NCBI GenBank assembly: GCA_026398815.1
Contig: JAPLSA010000010.1
Span: 50,205 to 114,204, forward strand
Length of the DNA stretch: 64,000 bases
Source: Gammaproteobacteria bacterium
Lineage (GTDB): Bacteria > Pseudomonadota > Gammaproteobacteria > Nevskiales > Nevskiaceae
Reading direction: 5' to 3'
The notes beneath the pieces were generated by a model. That model was not told the DNA's origin. It was given only the letters and a program-made list of their open reading frames with translations, and searched no databases. Made by a program: the position numbers and the translations under genes. Shown here piece by piece: positions 26,959 through 37,971 of this stretch; the stretch's first letter is position 1; each line of letters starts with the position of its first letter.

Positions 26959-27489
26959 ATGCCACTGACAGAACCACAGATCACCAGCATTCATCAGGCT
27001 TTCAAGAACGATCCAGCGGCGCAGGACGCGCTGCTGCGCGCTCAGCCGAACGGGGCGGGTTTGAAGTTTCTTGTCGACGGGCTGAAGGCCTCGAATCTTG
27101 TCACTGACCAAGCGATCAAGCAGCTCTCCGTTTTCTACAGCTTCGACCCGTCGCGCAATTTTCCGTCGAGATCGGGCGTCACCGTGGCCGGCCATCCGGT
27201 CCGGGGATCTCTGGTCTCCGACGACGACCAAGACGTCGGCGTGCTCAACGCTGACCCAGCAATCATCGATGCGCTGTGCTTTCCAGAAGTGTTCTCGTCG
27301 CGCTTGGAATCGGTGCGGCAGCAGTGGATGGCATGCGCCAGGGGTACCGACCCGAACCTGCCCGAAGCCGACATCAAGGCAGCTGCGTCGAGTATCGGCT
27401 TGCGTCTCTCCCTCGGAACGTTTGTCGGAGGCCCAGGGGACAAGGACTGCCCAGGGTCGAAGTGCCCAGTGACTGTGACGGGGAGATGA
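26959..27489 (+). CDS. Hypothetical protein downstream of the kinase fusion
   Basis: 176 residues, not recognised. N-terminal helical part (EPQITSIHQAFKNDPAAQDALL), middle with acidic SLVSDDDQDVG, and a C-terminal DCPGSKCPV cysteine pair. No signal peptide or membrane helix. It lies 85 bases after the kinase gene in the same orientation. It could be a substrate or accessory of the kinase, but only position supports that. Confidence 0.65.
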   Translation: MPLTEPQITSIHQAFKNDPAAQDALLRAQPNGAGLKFLVDGLKASNLVTDQAIKQLSVFYSFDPSRNFPSRSGVTVAGHPVRGSLVSDDDQDVGVLNADPAIIDALCFPEVFSSRLESVRQQWMACARGTDPNLPEADIKAAASSIGLRLSLGTFVGGPGDKDCPGSKCPVTVTGR

Positions 27490-27577
27490 AGCTGAACATC
27501 CACGCGGCGTCGATCGATGGCCACGGCGGGGCTGCATCCGCCGACAATGAGCACCGTTCCCGCTTTCTGGACTTCTG

Positions 27578-28465
27578 ATGCACTACCGCCACGCCTTCCA
27601 CGCCGCCAATTTTGCCGACGTCTTCAAGCATGTCCTGCTCACCGGGCTGCTGACAGTGCTGTCGAGGAAAGACAAGCCCTGGGTCTATCTCGATACCCAT
27701 GCGGGTGCGGGCGCCTACGACCTTGGTGCAGAAGGTGGTGGCGTGGCGGAGGAGTGGCGGCAGGGCATCGCCTTGGTGGACGACGTGGCCGGCACCGGGG
27801 ACTTGGTCGTTCCGGAGATGGTCGCGCGCTACCGGGCGGCACTGCGGGCCTGCGGCTTCGATCCGGCCGCCGGCCGGAGGCGCTATCCGGGATCGCCGCA
27901 GCTGGCCTGCAGCCTGGCCCGGCCGGCGATCGGCGACCGTCTGGTGCTGTGCGAGAAGATCGAGCCAGTGGCGGAAGCCTTGCGTCATGCAATGCGCGGT
28001 GCGGCGGTCACCACCCAGGTGCATGTGCGCAGCGGCTACGAGGCGTGGTCGATGTTGCCGCCGCTGGAAAAGCGCGGCCTGCTACTGATCGACCCGCCGT
28101 TTGAGCAGACGGGGGAGTTTGACGCCATTGCCGAGTTGGCCGCGCGGGCCGTTGGCCGGTTCGCAAGCGGCGTGCAGGCGATCTGGTACCCGCTGAAGGA
28201 CGAACGCACCTGCGCTCAGTTCGTGCGACGGGTGGCGCGCGAGACTGGCCGGCCCACCCTCGATCTACGCATCGAGACCGACGCGCCGGCGCGCACCGTC
28301 GATGCCAATGGCATCGCCAAGCGGAGGATGACGGCTTGCGGACTGCTGGTGGTCAATCCGCCGTTCGGCTTCGACGATGAGGCGCGTGCGGCACTGCCCT
28401 GGCTTGCCAGCCGGCTGGCGCAGGGCGCAGCTGCCGGCTGGTCGATGCAGCCGGTGGCTGCCTAA
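27578..28465 (+). CDS. rlmJ: 23S rRNA (adenine(2030)-N6)-methyltransferase RlmJ
   Basis: 295-residue SAM-dependent N6-adenine methyltransferase acting on 23S rRNA A2030. N-terminus MHYRHAFHAANFADVFKHV is diagnostic; SAM-binding YLDTHAGAGAYDL; catalytic LIDPPFE (the D-P-P-[FY] motif); C-terminal GLLVVNPPFGF. Length normal. It sits between two unknown genes of accessory character, though its own sequence is ordinary. Confidence 0.95.
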   Translation: MHYRHAFHAANFADVFKHVLLTGLLTVLSRKDKPWVYLDTHAGAGAYDLGAEGGGVAEEWRQGIALVDDVAGTGDLVVPEMVARYRAALRACGFDPAAGRRRYPGSPQLACSLARPAIGDRLVLCEKIEPVAEALRHAMRGAAVTTQVHVRSGYEAWSMLPPLEKRGLLLIDPPFEQTGEFDAIAELAARAVGRFASGVQAIWYPLKDERTCAQFVRRVARETGRPTLDLRIETDAPARTVDANGIAKRRMTACGLLVVNPPFGFDDEARAALPWLASRLAQGAAAGWSMQPVAA

Positions 28466-28495
28466 GTTTTCGGTTCATCGGCGAGATCGACCCAC

Positions 28496-30544
28496 ATGCC
28501 CAAGGTCTATGACCTGAAATCGGATGTGCTCCTTCTCCCCGATCGGCTTCGAGCCCAGCGTCTGCCGCTGCCGAATGAGGTGCTTCCGGATGGCTGCTAC
28601 CGGCTGCGGTGGCTTGGCGTGGGCACAGAACGCTTCGAGGGCAGCCTGCGCGTGCATCGGCTGGCGAACGGCGTGCCAGACGTAAGCGGCGATCTATATG
28701 AGGAGGACCCTGGCGCATTGCCGTATCAAGCCGGCGACGAGATTCCGGTCTACGCCCGCGACCGTTACCGCTATTACCTGCAGTTCACCCGTGTTTCGGC
28801 GCTGCCGGACCATGAGTCCGGGGTCGAGCTCGGGTTTATCCGGGTGCAGCGTGAGCCGCCAAAGTCGCTTTCGGGACGCGCGGTCTGGCGCGAGGATCGT
28901 GCTTTCTTCGTCAACCTGCGTCGCGTCGGCGATAACAGCAGCTATGTCGGAGATGTTTTTGAAGGCACTGATTACGTGGCGAGCCTGCACCTGGTCTGGG
29001 TCAGCCGTTGGCTGCGCGCTGCGACGATCGAAATCGACCACGAGCAAGGCTCTGCAGTGCCAGTGGGCAATGGTGATCGCATCGGCTGGGCTACGTTGGG
29101 TGCCTCAGTGGACTGGCAGTTCACGCGTCTGCGTCCTCAGCAGGTGATTCCCGCCAGAGCGGACGCTGCGCCGTGGACTGACGCAGCTCTGCACGAGGCG
29201 ATGCTGAGCTGGCGTGATCGTGACGCCCGGCTTGATCAGGAATGGCGCTATCACTTGCTGTGTGTCGGCCGTCTCAAGGATCAAGAGCGCGGCCTCATGT
29301 ATGACGTCAATGCATCCGACAGCAACGTCGTCCGGGAAGGTGCGGCGATCGCGTCGAACTGGGTCTTTCCCAATACGTCGGAGTGGGGCGCTCTGGGGGG
29401 TAAGTTCTTCGAAGAGGTACCTGAGGCCTACTTCCGCACCGCCGTACATGAGATCGGCCATGCGATGGGCCTGTTCCATGACGGTAGTTGCCAACGCTTC
29501 TTAATGCGGCCAACGGATAGTCTCGCCGATGACGGCAAGCGATCAGGACATCTGTTCCCTGCCAATATCGACTGGACCTTCGACGAGGCTGATCGGCTGT
29601 TCCTGCGCCATGCGCCCGACCCGCTAGTCCGGCCCGGCGGGGACATGCCGCCGTACTCGCTGACGGAGGGGGATAGCGGCAAGCCATGGCTGCCACAGCA
29701 TTTGCAGCTGTCCGCGCGGCCTCTACAGCCCGAGTTTCCGCTAGGCGCGCCGGTGCGGGTGGAGCTGCAATTAACGCTGTCGCCGGACTCCGACGGGCCG
29801 GCGTGCGTTCCTGTCGATCTCAGCCTCGTCGGTCCGCACGTCAGCGGCTGCGTTTGTCGCCGCGATCACCGCGACGGGCACTCGTTCCGTTCACTGCTGA
29901 TGCGCTGTGATCGCGGCGAGCTGCGGGAGCTGACTCCGGGCGCCAGCAATTCGGCTTCGCTGACCCTGTTGCGTGGCCGCGAAGGTGCGCTGTTCCCGGA
30001 ACCGGGCGATTACACGATCTGCGTGCGGCTGGACTGGCAGGATGGCGATCGGCGCCAGAGGGTGTGGAGCACGACGACGGTCACCATCACCGAGCACCGC
30101 AATCAAAAACATTTGGATGTCGCGCAGCGCGTGTTGAAAGAGCCCGACACGCTGCTCGCCCTGGTGCTGGGCGGCAATCACCTGAAGGCCGGCATGGCGG
30201 CCATCGAGGCGGCGCTGAAGAATCCGGTGCTGCGACCGCATTACGCGTGGATCGAGGCGAAGCGGCGCGCTACGCTGCCAAGCGCGGGTCTGCGGCAGCT
30301 GACGGCAGCCGCATTGCTGATTGATGTTCGAACCGTACTGAGCCAGCAGGAGCGCGAGAAGGTCGAGCACATGTTTGAGACCCGCCTGACCAGGCTGCAA
30401 GAGTGGCGACTCGGCCGCTGTCTGCGGGAACACAAGCCATTGACCGTCACGGGCCAGGCGATGAACCAGATGTTCGATGCGCTGCTGCGATCGTTGATCG
30501 TTATCGGGCAGTGGATGGTCGGCAGATGGGCCTTTCGATCCTGA
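28496..30544 (+). CDS. Metzincin-type zinc metalloprotease-like protein, no signal peptide
   Basis: 682 residues, start ATG at 28496. The extended zinc motif HEIGHAMGLFHD begins at His318, with catalytic Glu319 and zinc ligands His318, His322 and His328, as in matrixin/metzincin proteases. The N-terminal 300 residues are beta-rich with aromatic-rich strands. After the protease region comes an Ig-like beta domain (about 390-540) with a candidate cysteine pair (SGCVCRRDH), and a helical C-terminus (about 545-670). No secretion signal or transmembrane helix is evident, which is unusual for the class. Lower GC and codon use unlike neighbouring housekeeping genes suggest acquisition. Substrate unknown. 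Confidence 0.8.
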   Translation: MPKVYDLKSDVLLLPDRLRAQRLPLPNEVLPDGCYRLRWLGVGTERFEGSLRVHRLANGVPDVSGDLYEEDPGALPYQAGDEIPVYARDRYRYYLQFTRVSALPDHESGVELGFIRVQREPPKSLSGRAVWREDRAFFVNLRRVGDNSSYVGDVFEGTDYVASLHLVWVSRWLRAATIEIDHEQGSAVPVGNGDRIGWATLGASVDWQFTRLRPQQVIPARADAAPWTDAALHEAMLSWRDRDARLDQEWRYHLLCVGRLKDQERGLMYDVNASDSNVVREGAAIASNWVFPNTSEWGALGGKFFEEVPEAYFRTAVHEIGHAMGLFHDGSCQRFLMRPTDSLADDGKRSGHLFPANIDWTFDEADRLFLRHAPDPLVRPGGDMPPYSLTEGDSGKPWLPQHLQLSARPLQPEFPLGAPVRVELQLTLSPDSDGPACVPVDLSLVGPHVSGCVCRRDHRDGHSFRSLLMRCDRGELRELTPGASNSASLTLLRGREGALFPEPGDYTICVRLDWQDGDRRQRVWSTTTVTITEHRNQKHLDVAQRVLKEPDTLLALVLGGNHLKAGMAAIEAALKNPVLRPHYAWIEAKRRATLPSAGLRQLTAAALLIDVRTVLSQQEREKVEHMFETRLTRLQEWRLGRCLREHKPLTVTGQAMNQMFDALLRSLIVIGQWMVGRWAFRS

Positions 30545-30644
30545 ACCGCAGCGGCCCCGTGAGCCGGTTCATGTCCAACGCGCGGACATCCGCAGTCACC
30601 CTCGACCAACGATAATCGCGGCGAGCCCCGATCCTCCTGTGTCC

Positions 30645-31169
30645 ATGCCCGAAATCCTCCACGAAGGCCGTTTCCTCCGCTTGTACCGCAGCGGCACCTG
30701 GGAGTACGTGGCGCGGGCAAACGCCCGTGGCGCGGCGTTCATTGCGGCGCGCACCGATGAGGGCGAGCTGCTGCTGGTCGAGCAGTTCCGGGTGCCGCTC
30801 GATGCGCCGTGCATCGAGCTGCCGGCGGGCATCGTCGGCGATGAAGCGGCGTACGCCGAGGAGGATTTCGAAGCGGCAGCGCTGCGCGAGCTGGAAGAGG
30901 AGACCGGCTACCGTGCTGGCCGCATCCAGCATCTGCTGACCGGCCCGACGGCGCCGGGCATGTCCTCGGAGCTGCTGCATTTCTATGTGGCGACGAAGCT
31001 GACCCGCGTCCATGACGGCGGCGGGGTCGAAGGCGAGAACATCACTGTGCACCGGGTGCCGATCGCGACCATCCAGCCGTGGCTGATGGCGCAGATGGCG
31101 GCCGGCAAGCGGGTCGATCCGCGGGTGTTCGTCGGCCTGTGGTTCCTGGCTCAAGCGCCGGTGGATTGA
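30645..31169 (+). CDS. Nudix hydrolase, ADP-ribose pyrophosphatase-like
   Basis: 174 residues from ATG 30645 (a GTG two codons upstream is also possible). The Nudix box is seen as GIVGDEAAYAEEDFEAAALRELEEETGY, extended by a few residues between the glycine and the RELEEETG core. Upstream GELLLVEQFRVPLDAPCIELPAG and downstream GPTAPGMSSELLHFYVATKL match ADP-ribose/nucleotide-sugar pyrophosphatases (NudF-like). Likely housecleaning of ADP-ribose or related compounds. Confidence 0.9.
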   Translation: MPEILHEGRFLRLYRSGTWEYVARANARGAAFIAARTDEGELLLVEQFRVPLDAPCIELPAGIVGDEAAYAEEDFEAAALRELEEETGYRAGRIQHLLTGPTAPGMSSELLHFYVATKLTRVHDGGGVEGENITVHRVPIATIQPWLMAQMAAGKRVDPRVFVGLWFLAQAPVD

Positions 31170-31236
31170 ACCCCGGTCGCCATGCCGGTTTCGGCGCGGC
31201 ATGATCACGCTCAACTTTCCAACGGATGTCCGCCTG

Positions 31237-31659
31237 ATGACCAACTCGCCCACCGTCGTTGCCAGCGCGCTGCTGCCGCTGTTGCTGCTGGCTGGCTGCG
31301 CGGCATCGCGCCCGGTGCTGTATCCGAACGCGAAGCTGAACCAGAGCGGGCCGGCGGTCGGCAAGCTGGCCGTGCAGGATTGTCAGCGCAAGGCCGATGC
31401 CGCGAACGTCGATGACGGACAGGCGACGGAAGTCGCGAAATCCACCGGCGTGGGGGCGGCCGTGGGCGCGGCGACGGGTGCCGCAGTCGGCGCCGTGCTC
31501 GGCAATGCCGGTCGCGGTGCGGCCACCGGCGCAGCGGGCGGCGGCGCGCACGGGTTGATCGGCGGGCTGTTCCGCTCGTCCGGGCCCAGCCCGCTGTACA
31601 AGGCCTATGTCGACCGCTGCCTGCGCGATCAGGGTTACGAAGTGCTGGGCTGGAAGTGA
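31237..31659 (+). CDS. Glycine-zipper lipoprotein
   Basis: 140 residues from ATG 31237, chosen because it begins a good lipoprotein signal (LLPLLLLAGC, lipidated cysteine about residue 22). The middle has glycine-zipper repeats (GVGAAVGAATGAAVGAVLGNAGRG), and the C-terminus has YKAYVDRCLRDQGYEVLGWK. Typical of small envelope lipoproteins of unknown function. Longer start at 31201 would spoil the signal peptide. Confidence 0.82.
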   Translation: MTNSPTVVASALLPLLLLAGCAASRPVLYPNAKLNQSGPAVGKLAVQDCQRKADAANVDDGQATEVAKSTGVGAAVGAATGAAVGAVLGNAGRGAATGAAGGGAHGLIGGLFRSSGPSPLYKAYVDRCLRDQGYEVLGWK

Positions 31660-31673
31660 TCGCCTGACCGGTC

Positions 31674-31709
31674 GCCCGGATTGCCGGCCCGCAGGCCGGC
31701 GATCCGGGC
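31674..31709. repeat. REP-like hairpin between convergent genes
   Basis: A 16-bp inverted repeat (GCCCGGATTGCCGGCC against GGCCGGCGATCCGGGC, one mismatch) with loop CGCA lies between the convergent lipoprotein and phytase-like genes. There is no T-run. It shares the head GGTCGCCCGGAT with the hairpin near 42697, next to a RAYT remnant, so it is more likely a REP element; it may also act as a bidirectional terminator. Confidence 0.65.
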
Positions 31710-31730
31710 ATTACGCCGTCCTGCCGGAGA

Positions 31731-34199
31731 TCAGCGCAGGTTCAGCGGGGCATCGAGCTTCAGCAGCAGGAACTCCGAGTCATCCGGCGCGCCGCTGCCG
31801 ACGTGGCGGCCGATGCTGAACGGGAAGTTGTTGTCGTTGATCACGCCGATCCGGTTCTGGTCGAGCACCACGATGTCCTCGATCGTCGTGAACGGGAACG
31901 AGAACGGATGGCCCAGGCCCACGTCGCCTGGCTGGCCCGGCAGCGAGATGCCGGCCGGGTCGGCGATCGCCTGCAGATCGACCAGGAGCGACTTGCTGAC
32001 TTCGCCGCCATCGGCCGGATTCAGGCGGATGCGGTGCACCGCCTTGTAGCCGCTGACCGTGCCCTGGCTGCCGTCGCGCTCGATCACCAGGCCTTCGCCC
32101 AGCGCGTTGTAGAGCACGAAGTCGCCGATGTTGCTGCCGCGTGCATCCAGCGGATAGAAGTTGCGGCGGCCGGTGTAGCGGCGGCTGGCCAGATCGAATT
32201 CGCTGATCTGCAGGCGGCGCGGATCGGCGCCGACCAGCGGCCGTTCGAGCAGCGGGTAGAGCCGGGTGCCGGCGCGGTCGATCGCCATGCCTTCGAAGCC
32301 GCCGCTGGTGGCGGCGCGGAACGGCGTGGTCAGCACCGTGCTGCGGTACGGCCAGTACAGGCCGGCCAGCCACGGCGAATTGCCGCCGGCGGTTTCCGGC
32401 TGCAGGTTGGTGCCGTCGTCGGAATCGCCGAGCCGCGCCGGATCGGTGATCACCGGGAAATCGCCGAACAGGAATACCGTGCGGATCGTCGGCACCGCTT
32501 CCTGCACCAGCAGCAGCGTGCGGAAGTCGAAGCTCTGGATGTCGGTGCGTGCCTGCTGGTCGCGCTGCACCACCACCTTGGCAACGGCGCGTGCCATCAC
32601 TTCGGGGCCGAATGTGCGGTTCTTGTAGACGTTGCCGAGCGCGTCGCGATCGCTGCGCGGATTGAGCTTGGTTTCGATGTTGAAGCGCGCCTTGCGCGCG
32701 GTCGCCACCCGCTGCGCGGCACCGGTCACGAAGCGGCCGGGGCCGACGCTGTAGTACTGCGCGTAGAAGTCGACGAAGTCATACAACTGGTCGACGGTCG
32801 GCACGATGTACGGATCGCGCAGCCGCTGGCGCGCGGCATAGGCGCTGGCCACTGGCGACAGCGCGCGGTCGTTCTGCTGGCTCGGGCCGCGGAACAGCTT
32901 GTCGCAGATGAACTGCGCCTGGATCTCGGCCACCGTCAGGTCGCGGATCAGCACCTCGTTGGCGGTGGTGTACGGCGCGCCATCGGCGCGGCGGCACTTG
33001 CTGGCCTCGATGTACGGATCGTGGAACAGCACGGCGACGCGATCCTGGGTGACGCCGGTATCGGTCTCCAGCGTGGTCATCAGCTGGTCGAGTGCGGCTT
33101 CCATTGCCGGCAGCGTGTTTTCCGGCCGCAGGTTGCGGGCGCCGCGATGCCCCTGGGCGTCGAACCTGGCGACGTCCGGCAGGCCGTCGGCACCGAGGTA
33201 GTCGCCGGGACGGCCATCGCCGTCGGCATCGAATTCGCGCAGCGCTTCCAGCAGCAGGTCCGGGCGATCGGAAATCAGGCCGCTGACCTTCTGCGCCATC
33301 AGCGCGAGCATCGTCGGCTTGTCGTTGACCGTGTACGGCACCACCGGAAAGCCGGCGGCGCGCAGCAGCGCGATGTCGTGGATGTCGCTGGCGGCTGCGC
33401 CGAGATCGGCCGGCGAGTGGCTGCCACGGGCATAGCTGGCGTTCGGGTCCGAGCCGGGGAACTTCAGCTCCGGGAAGTACGGCGAGAACACCGGCGTCAG
33501 CCGGCCGCCATGCGCAAAGGCGTTGGCGCGCACCGCATTCATGATCCGCAGTGCGGCGGTTTCCTCTTGATACGGGTTCTGCGGCGCGCGCACCTCGCGG
33601 CCCGGGTTGTCGACATCCGGCAGCGCGATCGGCGCTTCCAGCACGCGGCCGCTGGCATCGGTGTGCAGCAGGAACGGGCCGAACTCGTCGCCGAACCACA
33701 GCGTGCCGTCGGGGGCGCGCTGCATCGATTCGATGTCGAAGTCGGCGCCGGTCAGCACCCTGGCTTCGGAAAAGTGGTTGACGATCGCGAACGGAATCCG
33801 GTGGTCCGGATCGCGCAGCTCGATATGGCCCAGCACGTCGATCGTGCCGGCGCCGCCACGTGCGGTCTCGAGGTCGGTGCGCACCGTGTAGACGCGCAGG
33901 TTGAAGTCGGCGGAGTTCTGCAGGCTGCCGTAGCCGTTGTCGGCCATCACCGCGAACGTGCCGTCGGCATTGCGCAGCACCGCCGAGAAGCCCTGCACCG
34001 GCTGGCGGTCCACGAATGGCACGGCGATGCCGTTGATCGGCGCGGTGCCCAGATACTGGCCGGAGGTCGGCCCGGCAGCGAAGGTGGCGGCCGGCAGCAC
34101 CGCGCGGCCTTCCAGCGTGGTGGTGGCGCCTGCCGGGCCGGTGCCGAAGCTGGCCGCAAGAGCGGCGAGGGTGATCACGGTGCCGCGTTTGATGTTCAT
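31731..34199 (-). CDS. Exported phytase-like esterase with inserted glycerophosphodiester phosphodiesterase domain
   Basis: 822 residues. Signal peptide (TVITLAALAASFGTGPAGA). Residues about 30-225 are the first part of an esterase-like phytase domain (GFSAVLRNADGTFAVMADNGYG). About 270-330 look like the end of a GDPD domain (GFPVVPYTVNDKPTMLALM, GLISDRPDLLLEAL). About 340-620 are a full GDPD domain (AQGHRGARNLRPENTLPA, LFHDPYI, FNIETKLNP). About 630-822 are the second part of the phytase-like domain (GGFEGMAIDRAGTRLYPLLE, TTIEDIVVLDQNRIGVIND). Expected periplasmic or secreted phosphodiesterase. Start ATG 34199 has AGGAGG in front; the frame is open far upstream, antisense to thiC, and that extension is rejected. 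Divergent from thiC. Confidence 0.87.
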   Translation of the reverse strand: MNIKRGTVITLAALAASFGTGPAGATTTLEGRAVLPAATFAAGPTSGQYLGTAPINGIAVPFVDRQPVQGFSAVLRNADGTFAVMADNGYGSLQNSADFNLRVYTVRTDLETARGGAGTIDVLGHIELRDPDHRIPFAIVNHFSEARVLTGADFDIESMQRAPDGTLWFGDEFGPFLLHTDASGRVLEAPIALPDVDNPGREVRAPQNPYQEETAALRIMNAVRANAFAHGGRLTPVFSPYFPELKFPGSDPNASYARGSHSPADLGAAASDIHDIALLRAAGFPVVPYTVNDKPTMLALMAQKVSGLISDRPDLLLEALREFDADGDGRPGDYLGADGLPDVARFDAQGHRGARNLRPENTLPAMEAALDQLMTTLETDTGVTQDRVAVLFHDPYIEASKCRRADGAPYTTANEVLIRDLTVAEIQAQFICDKLFRGPSQQNDRALSPVASAYAARQRLRDPYIVPTVDQLYDFVDFYAQYYSVGPGRFVTGAAQRVATARKARFNIETKLNPRSDRDALGNVYKNRTFGPEVMARAVAKVVVQRDQQARTDIQSFDFRTLLLVQEAVPTIRTVFLFGDFPVITDPARLGDSDDGTNLQPETAGGNSPWLAGLYWPYRSTVLTTPFRAATSGGFEGMAIDRAGTRLYPLLERPLVGADPRRLQISEFDLASRRYTGRRNFYPLDARGSNIGDFVLYNALGEGLVIERDGSQGTVSGYKAVHRIRLNPADGGEVSKSLLVDLQAIADPAGISLPGQPGDVGLGHPFSFPFTTIEDIVVLDQNRIGVINDNNFPFSIGRHVGSGAPDDSEFLLLKLDAPLNLR

Positions 34200-34346
34200 G
34201 CCGAAGACCTCCTGATCCGGGGAGGTGGCATCGTTGCCGCCGCAGGTGTCGTCGCCGTGGCGGCTCGATAACACTGAGATGACGCGGCCGGCCTGCGTCG
34301 GGCCGCCGGAACCGGGATCGCCGCCGGTGTCAATGCCGTCCGGTGA

Positions 34347-36494
<2,148 letters not shown>

Positions 36495-36510
36495 GCGGGC
36501 GGCGTCTTCG

Positions 36511-37536
36511 ATGACCACGGCGGTCGCCGACCAGGACCTGCAGGCGCTGGATGGCGCAATGCGCGCCGCCGGCCAGAAGCGGCTGACGCAGCGCGAGATC
36601 CGCCAGGCGTTCACCGGCGCCTGTCCGGCGCTGGCGGCAGCGCCGGATGCCCGCGCCCGGCTGCAGGCGCTGCTGGTGGCGCTGGCCGGGCGGGGCGTGA
36701 TCCGCCTGCCGGACCCGAAGCGCTGGGACGACAGCCAGCCGCCGCCGCTGCCGACCAGCGTGGAACTGCTGCGCGATCCGGCGGCCGGGCCGGCCGAGCC
36801 CACCGCCACCTGGTTGCCGGCGCTGGCGTTTGCCGCTCACGAGCGGCATCCGGCCCGCCGCGACACGCTGTTGCAGATCAACCGCTGGCTGCAATCCGCA
36901 CCGGTGCAGGAGCCGCCGGTGCCGCTGCGCGAGCGGTCGCTGCACATCTTTGGTGACGAGCGCTGGCTCGATGCCTTCCAGTCGCCGGACGGCCTGTTCG
37001 ATGGCCGCCTGCCGTCGGCGCTGCTCGGAGTCGTCGATCCACCGCCGCCGCTGGCGCACGAGATGCAGCCGGCCGCGCTGGGCGCGCCGCTGATGGTGCT
37101 GGCCAGCCTGGCCAGCTATCACAGCGTCGCAGGCTGGAACCGCGAGACGCGCGCGCTGTCGGCGGTGGTGTACGGCGGCGGCCCTGCGCTGCTGGCCGCC
37201 ACCGAGGCCCTGCAGCAGCTGGCGGCGCGGGCGGGCGCGTCGGCGCTGTTCTATGTCGGCGATATCGACCCGGACGGGCTGGCCATCCTCGACCGCCTGC
37301 GGCTGGCCGTGCCGGCCTTGCAGCCGCATCCGGCGCTGTACCGCTGGCTGCTGCAGCACGGCCGGCGGGCGCCGTTGCCGGGCGGTCCGGTTGCGCCCGT
37401 GCCGCAGGCCGGCTGGCCGGCCAATCTGGCAGCGGCGATCGCCGCGCTGTTCGCCGCCGGCCAGCGCATCGCCCAGGAGAACTTCGGCAGCCGCGAACTG
37501 CGGGGCTGGCCGGCCGGGAGACAGGCCGGCACCTGA
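36511..37536 (+). CDS. Orphan JetD-like protein (DUF2220/Toprim, Wadjet-related)
   Basis: 341 residues from ATG 36511. The C-terminal half resembles the JetD/DUF2220 Toprim nuclease of Wadjet plasmid-defence systems: SLHIFGDERWLDAF, AVVYGGG, and FYVGDIDPDGLAILDRLR with Asp251 and Asp253 as the Toprim DxD. In JetD a Glu-Asn pair sits in the first Toprim strand; here the equivalent stretch appears to be VLASLASYHSV (residues 196-206), without the glutamate. No JetA, JetB or JetC (SMC-like condensin) genes are in the window. The N-terminal half is helical and Ala-rich. Assignment by motif and length; the altered catalytic residue leaves activity in doubt. Confidence 0.72.
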   Translation: MTTAVADQDLQALDGAMRAAGQKRLTQREIRQAFTGACPALAAAPDARARLQALLVALAGRGVIRLPDPKRWDDSQPPPLPTSVELLRDPAAGPAEPTATWLPALAFAAHERHPARRDTLLQINRWLQSAPVQEPPVPLRERSLHIFGDERWLDAFQSPDGLFDGRLPSALLGVVDPPPPLAHEMQPAALGAPLMVLASLASYHSVAGWNRETRALSAVVYGGGPALLAATEALQQLAARAGASALFYVGDIDPDGLAILDRLRLAVPALQPHPALYRWLLQHGRRAPLPGGPVAPVPQAGWPANLAAAIAALFAAGQRIAQENFGSRELRGWPAGRQAGT

Positions 37537-37608
37537 AGGTTCGGCCGATGTATGGGAAAATCGCGCGCCCCGGCGTCCCGTTGCCGGGATCGCGAGCCCG
37601 CCGTCCGC

Positions 37609-37944
37609 ATGAGCACCCCCCAGCGCCTGTACCGCGTCACCTTCCTGAACCAGGGCAGCGTCTACGAGATCTACGCCCGCTCGGTCAGCCACGGCTCGAT
37701 GATGGGTTTTGTCGAGATCGAAAAACTGGTCTTCGGCGAACGCACGTCGATCCTCGTCGACCCCGGCGAAGAGAAGCTCAAGGCCGAGTTCGCCAACGTC
37801 ACCCGCACCTTCGTGCCGGTGCACGCGATCGTCCGCATCGATCAGGTCGACAAGGCCGGTGCCGCGCGGATCATGGCGGGCGGGGAGTCCGGCAAGGTCA
37901 TGCCGTTTCCGGTGTTCACGCCGGGTGGCGACCATAAGCCCTGA
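37609..37944 (+). CDS. DUF1820 family protein
   Basis: 111 residues from ATG 37609. Sequence pattern RLYRVTFLNQGSVYEIYARSVSHGSMMGFVEIEKLVFGE and HAIVRIDQVDKAGAARI matches DUF1820, a small cytoplasmic family of gammaproteobacteria with no known function. The in-frame start at 37552 is rejected because the added residues are arginine-rich and outside the family. Followed after 27 bases by the MBL hydrolase gene. Confidence 0.88.
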   Translation: MSTPQRLYRVTFLNQGSVYEIYARSVSHGSMMGFVEIEKLVFGERTSILVDPGEEKLKAEFANVTRTFVPVHAIVRIDQVDKAGAARIMAGGESGKVMPFPVFTPGGDHKP

Positions 37945-37971
37945 TCCGCAGCGTTCCGCCGGCGCCCGCTG

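Noticed and set aside
36511..37536. A complete Wadjet defence system around the JetD-like gene
   Set aside because: JetA, JetB and JetC were looked for on both sides and not found; the neighbours are thiC, DUF1820, MBL hydrolase and purL.
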